Below, piece after piece: positions 1 through 8,065 of a DNA stretch of 64,000 nucleotides (its first letter is position 1; each line of letters starts with the position of its first letter). This stretch comes from JBGAQP01 sp044220635 (GTDB lineage Bacteria > Pseudomonadota > Gammaproteobacteria > Burkholderiales > Usitatibacteraceae): assembly GCA_044220635.1 (NCBI GenBank), contig JBGAQP010000021.1, forward strand, positions 10,217 through 74,216, in the 5' to 3' direction. Under the pieces are notes generated by a model. The model saw nothing but the letters and a program-made list of their open reading frames with translations. It did no database searches and was not told where the DNA came from. A program made the position numbers and the translations under genes.

Positions 1-645
1 GAGGTACATCGTGCGGATCTCGGGCGCCTCCTTCTGGACCACCTGCAGCGTGCCCCAGTCGAAGGACTGCACCATCGTGCGCCCGGCCATCCCGGCCTTG
101 CGGATCTCGGCGACCACGCGGCGCGCGAACTCCCCGGGCGGTCGCGTCGCCTCGCGCTCGAGCGGCGAGACCTTCGTCTCGCAGTCGAATCCCACCTTCG
201 CGTTCCCGGACGCCTTCACCAGGTCGAAGAGCTCGGAGAGCCTCGGGATGCGGGTGCCGTCCACGGGCTGCTGGTCGGGGAAGTCCTGCGCGTACCTGGT
301 GCCCGGCTTGATCCGGCCCACGTCGTACTTGCGCAGTTCCTCGAAAGTGAGCTCGGCGATCGCGGGCCCGCGTTGCTCGAGCCACTTCCCGTCGGGCCCG
401 CGGGCGATGTCCGGGTTCAGCCACAGGTCGTGATGGACCACGACGACCCCGTCCTTCGTGATCGCCATGTCGCACTCGATGGTGTCCACGCCCAGCTCGA
501 GCGCCTTCTTCCACCCGGGCACGGTGTTCTCGGGCGCGAGCCCCCGGGCCCCGCGGTGGCCCTGCAGGTCGAAGGCCTGGGCCGACAGGGCGAGGAGCGT
601 CGCGGCGAGCGCGAGGCGAATCCGGGAGCGAGTCCGGAAAGTCAA
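1..645 (-). CDS. Glycerophosphodiester phosphodiesterase, secreted (3' end outside window)
   Basis: Predicted GDPD-family enzyme that hydrolyses glycerophosphodiesters to glycerol-3-phosphate and an alcohol, probably in the periplasm. The N-terminus is a typical signal peptide ending near SAQA (about residue 24). It is followed by the family signature GHRGARG..ENT at residues 29-41 and, further on, by TIECDMAITKDGVVVVHHD, which contains the ExD metal ligands and the second histidine pair of GDPDs. Later pieces (KVGFDCETK, MVQSFDW) also match the TIM-barrel fold. I used a TTG start at 645 because it gives a compact signal peptide. An in-frame ATG at 693 would add 16 residues, and neither start has a convincing ribosome binding site. 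About 215 residues are visible; the stop lies beyond the window edge. The family call is secure, the start is not. Confidence 0.85.
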   Translation of the reverse strand, partial: MTFRTRSRIRLALAATLLALSAQAFDLQGHRGARGLAPENTVPGWKKALELGVDTIECDMAITKDGVVVVHHDLWLNPDIARGPDGKWLEQRGPAIAELTFEELRKYDVGRIKPGTRYAQDFPDQQPVDGTRIPRLSELFDLVKASGNAKVGFDCETKVSPLEREATRPPGEFARRVVAEIRKAGMAGRTMVQSFDWGTLQVVQKEAPEIRTMYL

Positions 646-699
646 GATGACGAGTGACTTGAATGTCTGGCCGGCGGCGGCCCGGGCCCTCATGGTGCC

Positions 700-840
700 A
701 TGGTCCCGGCCGCCCGGCTCGCGATCGCCGCCAACGACGAGGGCCTCACCGTCGACGGCGTGAAGGCCACGGAGAAGGACCTGGAATCCACCAACGGCGT
801 GATCCACGCCATCGACACGGTGATCCACGCGAAGCAGTAG
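700..840 (+). pseudogene. Fasciclin (FAS1) domain C-terminal remnant
   Basis: A 46-codon frame ends in the characteristic last strand-helix of a FAS1 domain: VDGVKATEKDLESTNGVIHA, then IDTVIHA. The equivalent part of the intact fasciclin gene at 15489-15989 reads VGDANVTAMNVAAANGILHA. A whole FAS1 domain needs about 130 residues, and the upstream 90 or so are absent: the frame is closed by a TGA at 655 and runs into the signal-peptide end of the oppositely oriented glycerophosphodiesterase. I read it as the leftover 3' end of a deleted or interrupted fasciclin gene, still followed by its own terminator. Confidence 0.6.
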
Positions 841-862
841 CCGCACGCGCCCGGGAAAGAGG

Positions 863-890
863 AAAGGCCCGGCGCAAGCCGGGCCCTTTT
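863..890 (+). terminator. Intrinsic terminator after the fasciclin remnant
   Basis: A perfect 8-bp stem (GGCCCGGC/GCCGGGCC) with a GCAA loop is followed by a C and four T residues and preceded by AAA. It lies between the remnant and the convergent sigma-factor operon, so it may stop transcription from both sides. Confidence 0.75.
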
Positions 891-907
891 CCATTGCGGG
901 CCCCGGG

Positions 908-1477
908 TCAGGGGGTGCTGAAGCCCCCGTGCGGGGCGGCGTAGCCCGCGAGCGCCAGCGCCTCGCGCAGGGAGTTGCGCGCGCGGTGGTGCAGGACCCA
1001 GAGGTTCGTCGCGGTCACGCCGAGGCGGCCGCAGATCGTCGGCGACTCGAGCCCGTGCACCTCGCGCAGCACGAACGCCGCGGCCTGCCGGGCGGGCAGC
1101 CGGTCGAGGGTGGCGGCGAGGACCGCGAGCGAACGCTTGTTCTCGAGCTGGCGCTCCGGGTCGGCCGAGGGGTCGTGCGATTCGAGCTCGGCGAAGGCAT
1201 CGTCCCCGGGGTCGCCGGACAGCGAGGCGCCGCGCCTCTTCCCGTCGCGCGCGGCGCTGCGCAGCGCGTCGCCCAGCTTGTGGATCAGGATGCCCGTGAG
1301 CCAGGTCCGAAGCTGGGATCGCCCGTCGAAGCGATCGGCGCAGGCCAGGGCGGCTACGAGCGCCTCCTGCACCGCGTCCTCCGCGAGGTCGCGGTCGCGC
1401 ACCCGCGCGAGCGCGGTGCGCAGGAGCGCCGGGCGGTGGGAGGCGATCTGCCCGGCGAGCGCCTCGCCCGCGCTCAT
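908..1477 (-). CDS. ECF-type RNA polymerase sigma factor (second of two)
   Basis: A 189-residue sigma-70 family protein of extracytoplasmic-function size. Sigma region 2 is visible around DLAEDAVQEALVAAL followed by LRTWLTGILIHKLGD. Region 4 is visible around RLPARQAAAFVLREVHGLES and the recognition helix TATNLWVLHHRARNSLREAL. Its ATG overlaps the stop of the upstream DUF3379 gene (ATGA, 1474-1477), so it is the third gene of a minus-strand operon headed by another ECF factor. Sigma factors of this general kind commonly sit beside bufferin/DUF692 clusters, and such a cluster starts divergently at 2857. Which of the two sigma factors recognises the bufferin promoter cannot be told from sequence. 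Confidence 0.88.
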   Translation of the reverse strand: MSAGEALAGQIASHRPALLRTALARVRDRDLAEDAVQEALVAALACADRFDGRSQLRTWLTGILIHKLGDALRSAARDGKRRGASLSGDPGDDAFAELESHDPSADPERQLENKRSLAVLAATLDRLPARQAAAFVLREVHGLESPTICGRLGVTATNLWVLHHRARNSLREALALAGYAAPHGGFSTP

Positions 1478-2145
1478 GCCGGCGCGAGGCGCCGCTCGAT
1501 CGCGAGCGCGCCTTCGAGGTCGGAAGCGACGATCGCGATCACGCCGCTCGCCGCAGGCAGCGTGATCGCGGCCATGCCGTGCATCCTCGTGACGCTCCGG
1601 CGCCGGGGCGCGGCGGCCTGCGGGGCGAGGAACACCGTCACGGGGCCGGATGCGCCCGCGACGACCATGTGGCGCGCCACGCCGCCCGCGAGCGGGCACA
1701 GGGTCGCGTAAGTCACCTCGCCCAGCGCCACGGCGAGCCGCACGCCCTGACGCGCGAGCTCGCCCGGAAGGAAATCCGCGGGCAACGCCGTGCGCGAGGC
1801 GAAGGACTGCGGCTCGGCCATCACGTGGGCGATGGCCTCGGCGCCGAGCGGGTCGGGCGCCTCGCGGGGAAGCCAAAGCGTGAGGCCGCCCGCAAGGAGC
1901 ACGGTGGCGGCCAGCGCCCAGAGCCAGGGGCGCCGCGGCCGGCGAAGGCCGTGGGCGACGAGGATGCGCTCGGCGAGCCCGTCGGGTGCGGGCACGCGCA
2001 GCGCCTCGAAGAGGCTCGCGTCGAGCTCGCGATGGCGCTCGAGGAACTCGCGGCAGCCGGCGCACCCGGTAGCGTGATCCTGCGCCTCGCGGGACAGGCC
2101 ACGCGGGTCCGACTGGATGGTGCGGCGGAAGTCGATGCAGTTCAT
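1474..2145 (-). CDS. DUF3379-like membrane protein, probable anti-sigma factor
   Basis: This 223-residue protein starts MNCIDFRRTI and has a zinc-finger-like cysteine cluster (HATGCAGCREFLERH, roughly residues 28-42). One transmembrane helix follows at about residues 83-100 (WLWALAATVLLAGGLTLWL), and the rest is a periplasmic domain. This is the layout of DUF3379 proteins, which are found next to sigma-70 factors: a cytosolic Cys/His N-terminus, one membrane span and an outer sensor domain. The gene overlaps both sigma genes by 4 bases, one on each side (ATGA at 2142-2145 and 1474-1477), so production is translationally coupled. The anti-sigma role is inferred from architecture and position. 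Confidence 0.75.
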   Translation of the reverse strand: MNCIDFRRTIQSDPRGLSREAQDHATGCAGCREFLERHRELDASLFEALRVPAPDGLAERILVAHGLRRPRRPWLWALAATVLLAGGLTLWLPREAPDPLGAEAIAHVMAEPQSFASRTALPADFLPGELARQGVRLAVALGEVTYATLCPLAGGVARHMVVAGASGPVTVFLAPQAAAPRRRSVTRMHGMAAITLPAASGVIAIVASDLEGALAIERRLAPA

Positions 2146-2666
2146 GGCTTGCGTTCCCTTGTCGCGGGCATCGCCCGGGGCCCCGCATCGAGCAGCGCGC
2201 GCAGCGCCTTGCGGCCACGCGAAAGGCGGGCGTGGACCGCGTCCTCGCCGATGCCTGCGGCGGCCGCGATCTCGGCGCCCGAGAGGCCGGCGACCACATG
2301 CAGGAAGAGCGCCTCGCGATACGCGACCGGGAGCGCGGCGAAGGCTCGCCGCAGGTCGATCGCGAGCCCCGGGTCCGTCGCGTGGCGGGCGACGAGCTCG
2401 TCGAGCTCCACGTCGGGGTCGATGTCGAGGGATCTGCGCTCGTGGGTTCTCGCGTGCTCGCGGCGCGCGATGGCGAAGAGCCAGGCCTTGACGGCCTTCT
2501 CGTCGCGTTGGTCCTCCCACGCCGCCCAGGCGCGCGCGAAGGTCTCCTGGGCGAGGTCCTCGGCGACGCCGCGGTCCCGGGAAAGCCAGTAGAGGAAACG
2601 GAAGACGTCGTTCGCGTAGGCGCGCACGACGCTTTCGAAACTCTCCTTGCGGGCGGAACTCAGCAT
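2142..2666 (-). CDS. ECF-type RNA polymerase sigma factor (first of two)
   Basis: This 174-residue sigma-70 family protein has region 2 motifs DVFRFLYWLSRDRGVAEDLA and QETFARAW, and region 4 with LPVAYREALFLHVVAGLSGA followed by IGEDAVHARLSRGRKAL. It is the first gene of the three-gene minus-strand operon and is followed by the DUF3379 protein with a 4-base overlap. The start MLSSARKES at 2666 fits family length; a much longer open frame upstream on this strand is only a GC-rich shadow. The 190-bp gap to the bufferin precursor gene must hold the promoters of both units. Pairing with the DUF3379 protein as cognate anti-sigma factor is inferred. Confidence 0.87.
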   Translation of the reverse strand: MLSSARKESFESVVRAYANDVFRFLYWLSRDRGVAEDLAQETFARAWAAWEDQRDEKAVKAWLFAIARREHARTHERRSLDIDPDVELDELVARHATDPGLAIDLRRAFAALPVAYREALFLHVVAGLSGAEIAAAAGIGEDAVHARLSRGRKALRALLDAGPRAMPATRERKP

Positions 2667-2856
2667 GCGGTGGCGCTTTCGGGGCGGACTTCGGGAGTTT
2701 GCACCGGAGAAGACCGGGCGAAGGTCGCGTTCCTGACGGGGCCGGGCGCCTTTTTTCCGCCGGGCCCGGCTTCGTAAGGAGCCGGCCGGTCGGACGAATA
2801 CGGCAGGGGACCCCTTCCCCGACGATTCCCCACCACCACCATCGAGGAGATCATCC
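2667..2856. promoter_or_regulatory. Divergent control region, sigma operon / bufferin operon
   Basis: The only space for the promoters of the minus-strand sigma/anti-sigma operon and the plus-strand bufferin operon. It holds a T6 run (around 2752-2757) between GCCGGGC and GCCCGGC arms, able to form a long hairpin, and a good Shine-Dalgarno sequence (GAGGAGA) 6-7 bases before the precursor ATG. I could not assign a -35/-10 pair with confidence. Confidence 0.4.
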
Positions 2857-3117
2857 ATGGACCATTCCCGCAGACTGACCGGCGCCGCGCTCGCGATGCT
2901 CGCCGCCGGCGCCCTCCTGAGCGCCCCGGCTTCCCAGGCGCTGGCGGCCGACGCCAAGAAGGTGCATTGCGAAGGCGTCAATTCCTGCAAGGGCCACAAC
3001 GACTGCAAGAGCGCGAGGAACGAGTGCAAGGGCAAGGGTGCCTGCAAGGGCCAGGGCTTCCTCGTGATGACGGCCGACGAGTGCAAGGCCAAGGGCGGAA
3101 AGGTCGCGAAGACCTGA
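2857..3117 (+). CDS. bufA2: BufA2-type bufferin precursor peptide (Cys-rich RiPP, periplasmic)
   Basis: The product is 86 residues: a Sec signal peptide (about residues 1-30, ending SQALA) and a small lysine-rich mature part with six cysteines at positions 38, 44, 50, 57, 63 and 76. The repeated pattern EGVNSCKG..DCK..RNECKG..ACKGQGF matches BufA2-family precursors, whose cysteines are modified by a DUF692 enzyme into metal-binding heterocycles. The next two genes encode that enzyme and its partner. Known bufferins are thought to buffer excess copper in the periplasm. A GAGGAGA ribosome binding site precedes the ATG. Clear precursor by context; the metal and the modification are inferred from the family. 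Confidence 0.87.
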   Translation: MDHSRRLTGAALAMLAAGALLSAPASQALAADAKKVHCEGVNSCKGHNDCKSARNECKGKGACKGQGFLVMTADECKAKGGKVAKT

Positions 3118-3170
3118 TGCCCCGTGAAGCGCGTGGCGGGCCGGCCGCGGCCCGCCGCGCTTCCTCCCCC

Positions 3171-4001
3171 ATGAAGAGCCCCGGATTCGGGCTCGGCCTG
3201 CGGCCGGCCCACTACGCCGAGCTCCTCGAGTCGCAGCCGCCGCTCGGCTTCCTCGAGATCGTCTCGGAGAACTACTTCGTGGCCGGGGGACGCGCGCTCG
3301 CGAACCTCGAGCGGCTGCGCCGCGCCTATCCGATGGCGATGCACGGCGTGTCGCTGTCGATCGGCTCCACGACGCCCCTCGACCCCGGCTACCTCGGCCG
3401 CCTCAAGGCGCTCGCGGACCGCGTCGAGCCGCTGTGGGTCTCGGACCACCTGTGCTGGACGGGCATCGGGGGCACGAATCTCCACGACCTGCTGCCGCTT
3501 CCGTTCACGCAGGAGGCGCTCGACCACGTGGTCGCGCGCGTGCGCCGGGTGCAGGATTTCCTCGGGCGCCGGATCCTGCTCGAGAACGTCTCGAGCTACC
3601 TGACCTACCGGCAATCGACGATCCCCGAGTGGGAGTTCCTCGCGGCGGTGGCCGCGGGCGCCGATTGCGAGATCCTGCTCGACGTGAACAACGTGTTCGT
3701 GAGCGCCTGCAACCACGGCTTCGCGCCCGAGGCGTTCCTCGACGGCCTGCCGGCCGCCCGCGTGCGCCAGATCCACCTCGCCGGCCACGAGGACAACGGC
3801 GAATGCCGGATCGACACGCACGACCGGCCGGTCGCCGACGCCGTGTTCGCGCTCTACGCGGAGGCGGTGGCGCGCTTCGGGCCCGTCGCGACGATGATCG
3901 AGCGCGACGCGAACATCCCGCCGCTCGGCGATCTGCTCGCCGAGCTCGACCGCGCGAGGGGCGTCGCCGCCGGCGTCCTCGCCCGCCGGGCGGCCGCGTG
4001 A
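3171..4001 (+). CDS. bufB: DUF692 multinuclear iron enzyme, bufferin-modifying (BufB)
   Basis: 276 residues matching the DUF692/MbnB-like TIM-barrel family, iron-dependent oxidases that convert precursor cysteines into thiooxazole- or oxazolone-type groups. Family blocks are visible in order: FGLGLRPAHY, LEIVSENYF, MHGVSLSIGS, WVSDHLCWTG, ILLENVSSYL, EILLDVNNVFVSACNHGF, IHLAGHEDNG and MIERDANIPP. These carry the conserved His, Asp and Glu metal ligands. An upstream in-frame ATG at 3117 overlaps the precursor stop (TGATG) and would allow translational coupling. It adds an 18-residue Arg/Ala/Gly stretch unlike the family, so I kept 3171, although that start lacks a ribosome binding site. The gene overlaps the next one by 4 bases. 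Confidence 0.9.
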   Translation: MKSPGFGLGLRPAHYAELLESQPPLGFLEIVSENYFVAGGRALANLERLRRAYPMAMHGVSLSIGSTTPLDPGYLGRLKALADRVEPLWVSDHLCWTGIGGTNLHDLLPLPFTQEALDHVVARVRRVQDFLGRRILLENVSSYLTYRQSTIPEWEFLAAVAAGADCEILLDVNNVFVSACNHGFAPEAFLDGLPAARVRQIHLAGHEDNGECRIDTHDRPVADAVFALYAEAVARFGPVATMIERDANIPPLGDLLAELDRARGVAAGVLARRAAA

Positions 4002-4777
4002 GCGCGCTCGCCGCCACGCAGGCCGCCTTCCAGGGCTTCCTGCTGCGGGGCGACCCCGCCATCGCCGCCGAGGTCGCGCCAGGCGGCGGGATCGCGGCCG
4101 ACGCGCGCCTCGGCATCTACCGGCACGCGTACCGCGCGCGGCTTCGCGAAGTGCTCGCCGAGGACTATCCAGGGGTGGCGGCGCTCGCGGGCCGGGAAGG
4201 CTTCGCGGCGCTCGCATCGGGCTACCTCGACCGCCATCCCTCGACGGACCCGGACGCACGCTGGTTCGGAAGACACTTCCCCGCCTACCTGCTCGAGGCC
4301 GGCATCGCGCCCGCGGATCGCGAGCTCCTTTCCGAGATGGCGCGGCTCGAGTGGGCCTTGGGGCTCGCCTACGATGCGCCCGATGCGCCTTGCGTCGGCC
4401 TCGACGCCGTGGCGGCGCTCCCGCCCGGGGACTGGCCGGGCCTCGCCTTCGGGCTGCACCCGTCGGTGCACCGCCTCGAGCTGCGCTGGAACGTGGCGGC
4501 CATCCGCGCGGCGCTCGACGCGGGCGAGGAGCTCGCGCTCCCCGAGCGGGGCGAGGCCTCCCGGCCCTGGCTCGCGTGGCGCCGCTCGCTCGTTTCGCGC
4601 CACCGTCCGCTCGAGCCCGACGAGGCCGCCGCCCTCGACGCGGTCGCGGCCGGCTCGTCGTTTGCGGACCTGTGCGAAGGCCTGCTGCTGCGGCACGCAC
4701 CCGAGGCCACGTTCGTGCGCGCCGCGACGCTGCTGCGGCGCTGGATCGACGAAGAGCTGCTGGTCGCGGCGGCCTGA
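3998..4777 (+). CDS. bufC: BufC, DUF2063-type partner of the DUF692 enzyme
   Basis: 259 residues. The N-terminal DUF2063 domain (about residues 1-95) is recognisable from FQGFLLRGD and the conserved block IYRHAYRARLREVLAEDYPG. The C-terminal half is alpha-helical with LLLRHAPEATFVRAATLLRR near the end. In MbnB/MbnC and bufferin systems this protein pairs with the DUF692 enzyme and helps bind the precursor leader. The GTG start overlaps the bufB stop (GTGA, 3998-4001), consistent with stoichiometric production. No DoxX-type BufD gene follows: the next gene is a convergent efflux pump. Confidence 0.88.
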   Translation: MSALAATQAAFQGFLLRGDPAIAAEVAPGGGIAADARLGIYRHAYRARLREVLAEDYPGVAALAGREGFAALASGYLDRHPSTDPDARWFGRHFPAYLLEAGIAPADRELLSEMARLEWALGLAYDAPDAPCVGLDAVAALPPGDWPGLAFGLHPSVHRLELRWNVAAIRAALDAGEELALPERGEASRPWLAWRRSLVSRHRPLEPDEAAALDAVAAGSSFADLCEGLLLRHAPEATFVRAATLLRRWIDEELLVAAA

Positions 4778-4781
4778 AGCC

Positions 4782-4798
4782 CCGGGCCTTCGGCCCGG
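4782..4798. terminator. UUCG-type hairpin between convergent operons
   Basis: CCGGGCC-TTC-GGCCCGG forms a strong hairpin closed by a C(UUCG)G tetraloop, five bases after the bufC stop and about 40 bases before the end of the convergent efflux gene. There is no T-tract, so it may act as a weak bidirectional terminator or an RNA-stabilising end. Confidence 0.45.
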
Positions 4799-4840
4799 AG
4801 CCCGGTGCCGCGCGCGACGCTTCCCGCGGGGCCCGTCCGC

Positions 4841-7800
4841 CTAGTCGCCGACCGCGGCCGCGGGCGCGCGCCGACCGAAGCGCCCGGACACCCGCCGGTA
4901 GAGCGACTTCCCGCCGCGGTAGAGCGACCGCAGGCCCAGCAGCGCGAGCAACGCCTCGCCGAGGGTGAGAACGAAGGCGACGGCGGGGTTCCAGCGCGCC
5001 TCGCGGGCGTGGAACTTGGCGATCGCCCGGTCCTTCGCGATCTCGATGGAGTCGTAGAAGGTCGGCACCACGAGGAGCGTGAGGATCGTCGAGGTGATCG
5101 TGCCGCCGATGATCGCGACCGCCATCGGCCGGTAGAACTCGCCGCCCTCGCCCAGGCCGATCGCCACCGGCATCATGCCGGCGATGAGCGCGAAGGTGGT
5201 CATGAGGATCGGGCGCAGGCGCACGCGCCCCGCGTGCATCAGCGCCTCCTCGCGGCCCACGCCCTGGGCTTCCTCCTTGCGCGCGCAGTCGAGGAGCAGG
5301 ATCGCGTTCTTCGCGACCAGGCCCATCAGCATGATGACGCCGATGAAGCTCATGAGGTTGAGCGTGCCGCGCGTGGCGAGGAGTGCCAGCACCACGCCGA
5401 TCAGGCTGAGCGGCAGCGAGAGCATCACCGGCATCGGCGCGGTGAACGAGCCGAACTGGATCACGAGGACGAGATACATGAGGGCGATGCCCATGACGAG
5501 CGCGATGCCCATCTCGGAGAAGACCTCCTTCTGGTCGCGCGAGGCGCCGCCGAGCTCGATGCCGTAGCCGGGCGGGAACTCGATCTTCTTCGCGAGCTTC
5601 ATCGCGTCCGCCGTGATCTCGCCCGGGGAGCGCCCCTGGGCGTTGGCCGACACCGCGATCATCCGCTTGCCGTCCTGGTGCTGGATCTTGGCCGGGCCCT
5701 TGCCCATGGTGATCGTGGCGATCTGGTCGAGGGGCACCATCATGTTGGTGCCGTTCACCGCCACGGGCAGGTGCTCGATGTTGGAGGCGTCCACGCGGTC
5801 GTCGGGGTGAAGGCGCACGGAGACGTCGCGGGTCTCGCCCGTCGGGTCGACCCAGTCGCCCACCTCCACGCCGGCGAAGGCCACGCGCAGCGCCTGCGCC
5901 GCGTCGCCCACGGAAATGCCGAGCGCGTTGGCGAGCCCCCGGTCGAGCTCGATCTTCAGCTCGTCCTTGGGCTCCTGCTCCGACAGGCCCACGTCCACGG
6001 CCCCGGGGATCTTCTTCATCTGCTCCATGAAGTCCTGGGTGATCGCGAGCAGCCGCCGCGAGTCCGGACCCGAGAACTGGATCTGCACGGGCTTGCGGGC
6101 GCCGTTGTTGATGTCGTCGAGCACGACGTACTCGGCGCCCACGAGCTGGCCGACGAGCTTCCGGAGGTCCTTGGCGATCTCGGCGGCGGAGCGGTCGCGC
6201 TCCGTGCTCTTGCCGATGTCCACGTACACGCGCCCGCCCGCGGCGTTCACGTTGCTGTTGGTCGCCCGGGTCTCGGGAATCGTGCGCGCGAGCTCCGCGG
6301 ACTTCTCCACCTTGAGCCGGGCGTACTCGAGGCTCCCGGACGAGGGGATGCGCACGTCGATCGCGATCGACCCGACGTCGGAGGCGGGCAGGAAGCTCGA
6401 TCCGCCCACGGTCGCCTGCAGCGCGACCGCGCCCACGAGGCTCGCGACCGCGATGCCGGTCATCGCCTTGCGGTGGTGCAGCGCCCAGGAGATCACGTTG
6501 CCGTAGCGGTTGGCCTGGTGGTCGAACCAGGCGTTGAAGCGCGACAGCCACAGCCGAACTCCCTTCTTCGGCTGCTGCTGGTAGCCCACGGGATCGCCCC
6601 AGTAGGCCGAGAGCATCGGGTCGAGCGTGAAGGAGATGAACAGGCTCACCAGGACCGAGGTCGCCACGGTGAGCGCGAAGGGCCGGAACCACTCGCCCGC
6701 GCCCCCGCCCATGAAGGCGACGGGGATGAACACCGCGATGATGGAGAAGGTGGTCGCCGTCACCGCGAGGCCGATCTCGGCCGTGCCCACGCGCGCGGCC
6801 GTCATGCGGTCGGTGCCGCGCTCCATGTGCCGGACGATGTTCTCGCGCACGACGATCGCGTCGTCGATCAGCACGCCGATGGCGAGCGAGAGCCCGAGCA
6901 GCGTCATGAAGTTGAGCGTGAAGCCGCAGGCCCACACGGCGATGAAGGCGGCGATCACCGAGGTGGGCAGCGACAGCGCCGTGATGAGCGTCGAGCGCCA
7001 GGAGTTGAGGAACGCGTAGACCACGAAGACCGTGAGCAGCGCCCCGAACATCAGCGCCTCGATCACGTTCTTCAGGCTCGCCTCCGCGTCCTCGCCGCCG
7101 TCGTGGGTGACCTCGATCTTCGTGCCCTTGGGCAGCGTCTTGTTCACCTCCTCGACGAGCTTCCTCAGCTTCGCCGCGACCGTGACCGTGCTCGCGTCGC
7201 GCGAGCGGGTCACGTTGATGCCGACGTTGGGGTGGCCGCTCCGCAGGCTGAAGCCGGTGAGCTCGGCAAAGCCGTCCTCGACGCTCGCCACCTGCCCGAG
7301 GCGCACGACCTCGTTGCCGCGGCGCTTGACGACCATCTGCTCGAACTCGCGGGGCGACTCGATGCGGCCCACGAGGCGGATGCTCTGCTCGTCGAGGGGC
7401 CCCTTCACGCGGCCCACGGGCGCGGTCGTGTTCTGCGCGCGCAGCGCGTTCACGACCTCGGTGACGGAGATGTTGAACTCGCGCAGCTTCTCGGCCCGCA
7501 GCAGCACCGAGAGCTCGCGCCGGAGCGCCCCGTTCACGTTGACGACGGCCACGCCGTCGATGCCGCGGAAGCGGTCGGCGAGCACGTCCTCGGCGAGCCG
7601 CGAGATCTCCGCGTGGCTCTGCGTGGACGACGACAGCGCCATGAACATGATGGGCTGGGCGGAGGGGTCGATGCGCGTGAGGATGGGCTCGCGCATCTCG
7701 ACCGGCAGCTTGTGGCGCACGGAGGCGATCGCGTTGCGGATCTCGTCCGCGGCCTCGACCATGTTCTTCTTGAAGTTGAAGATGATGACGATCTGCGCGT

Positions 7801-8062
7801 TGTTGAAGTCCGAGGTCGAGCGGATCTGGTAGACCTGCGAGATGCTTTGCAGCGCCTTTTCGACGCGGTTGATGATCTCGCGCTCGACGGTCTCGGGCGA
7901 GGCGCCGGGGTAAGGGATGCTCACCACCATCACCGGCTGCTCGACGTCGGGGATCTGGTTCACCCGCAGCTTCTGCAGGGCGAGCAGGCCGAAGCACATC
8001 AGCGCGATGATGATCACCACCATCGAGACCGGGCGCTTGATGCTGAAGTCGGAGAGGAACAT
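4841..8062 (-). CDS. RND efflux pump, inner-membrane transporter (HAE-type)
   Basis: 1073 residues, the usual size of AcrB/MexB-like proton-driven exporters. It opens MFLSDFSIKRPVSMVV (first membrane helix). The periplasmic porter loop contains PDVEQPVMVVSIPYPGASPE. Helix 4 carries the proton-relay Asp-Asp pair in GVLIDDAIVVREN, and the second half repeats the fold with LMGLVAKNAILLLD. It follows the adaptor gene by 3 bases, so the two form one operon transcribed from about 9244. No outer-membrane channel gene is present nearby, so it probably uses a TolC-like protein encoded elsewhere. Substrate unknown; residues resemble the hydrophobic/amphiphilic (HAE) group rather than the metal (HME) group. 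Confidence 0.93.
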   Translation of the reverse strand: MFLSDFSIKRPVSMVVIIIALMCFGLLALQKLRVNQIPDVEQPVMVVSIPYPGASPETVEREIINRVEKALQSISQVYQIRSTSDFNNAQIVIIFNFKKNMVEAADEIRNAIASVRHKLPVEMREPILTRIDPSAQPIMFMALSSSTQSHAEISRLAEDVLADRFRGIDGVAVVNVNGALRRELSVLLRAEKLREFNISVTEVVNALRAQNTTAPVGRVKGPLDEQSIRLVGRIESPREFEQMVVKRRGNEVVRLGQVASVEDGFAELTGFSLRSGHPNVGINVTRSRDASTVTVAAKLRKLVEEVNKTLPKGTKIEVTHDGGEDAEASLKNVIEALMFGALLTVFVVYAFLNSWRSTLITALSLPTSVIAAFIAVWACGFTLNFMTLLGLSLAIGVLIDDAIVVRENIVRHMERGTDRMTAARVGTAEIGLAVTATTFSIIAVFIPVAFMGGGAGEWFRPFALTVATSVLVSLFISFTLDPMLSAYWGDPVGYQQQPKKGVRLWLSRFNAWFDHQANRYGNVISWALHHRKAMTGIAVASLVGAVALQATVGGSSFLPASDVGSIAIDVRIPSSGSLEYARLKVEKSAELARTIPETRATNSNVNAAGGRVYVDIGKSTERDRSAAEIAKDLRKLVGQLVGAEYVVLDDINNGARKPVQIQFSGPDSRRLLAITQDFMEQMKKIPGAVDVGLSEQEPKDELKIELDRGLANALGISVGDAAQALRVAFAGVEVGDWVDPTGETRDVSVRLHPDDRVDASNIEHLPVAVNGTNMMVPLDQIATITMGKGPAKIQHQDGKRMIAVSANAQGRSPGEITADAMKLAKKIEFPPGYGIELGGASRDQKEVFSEMGIALVMGIALMYLVLVIQFGSFTAPMPVMLSLPLSLIGVVLALLATRGTLNLMSFIGVIMLMGLVAKNAILLLDCARKEEAQGVGREEALMHAGRVRLRPILMTTFALIAGMMPVAIGLGEGGEFYRPMAVAIIGGTITSTILTLLVVPTFYDSIEIAKDRAIAKFHAREARWNPAVAFVLTLGEALLALLGLRSLYRGGKSLYRRVSGRFGRRAPAAAVGD

Positions 8063-8065
8063 GGC

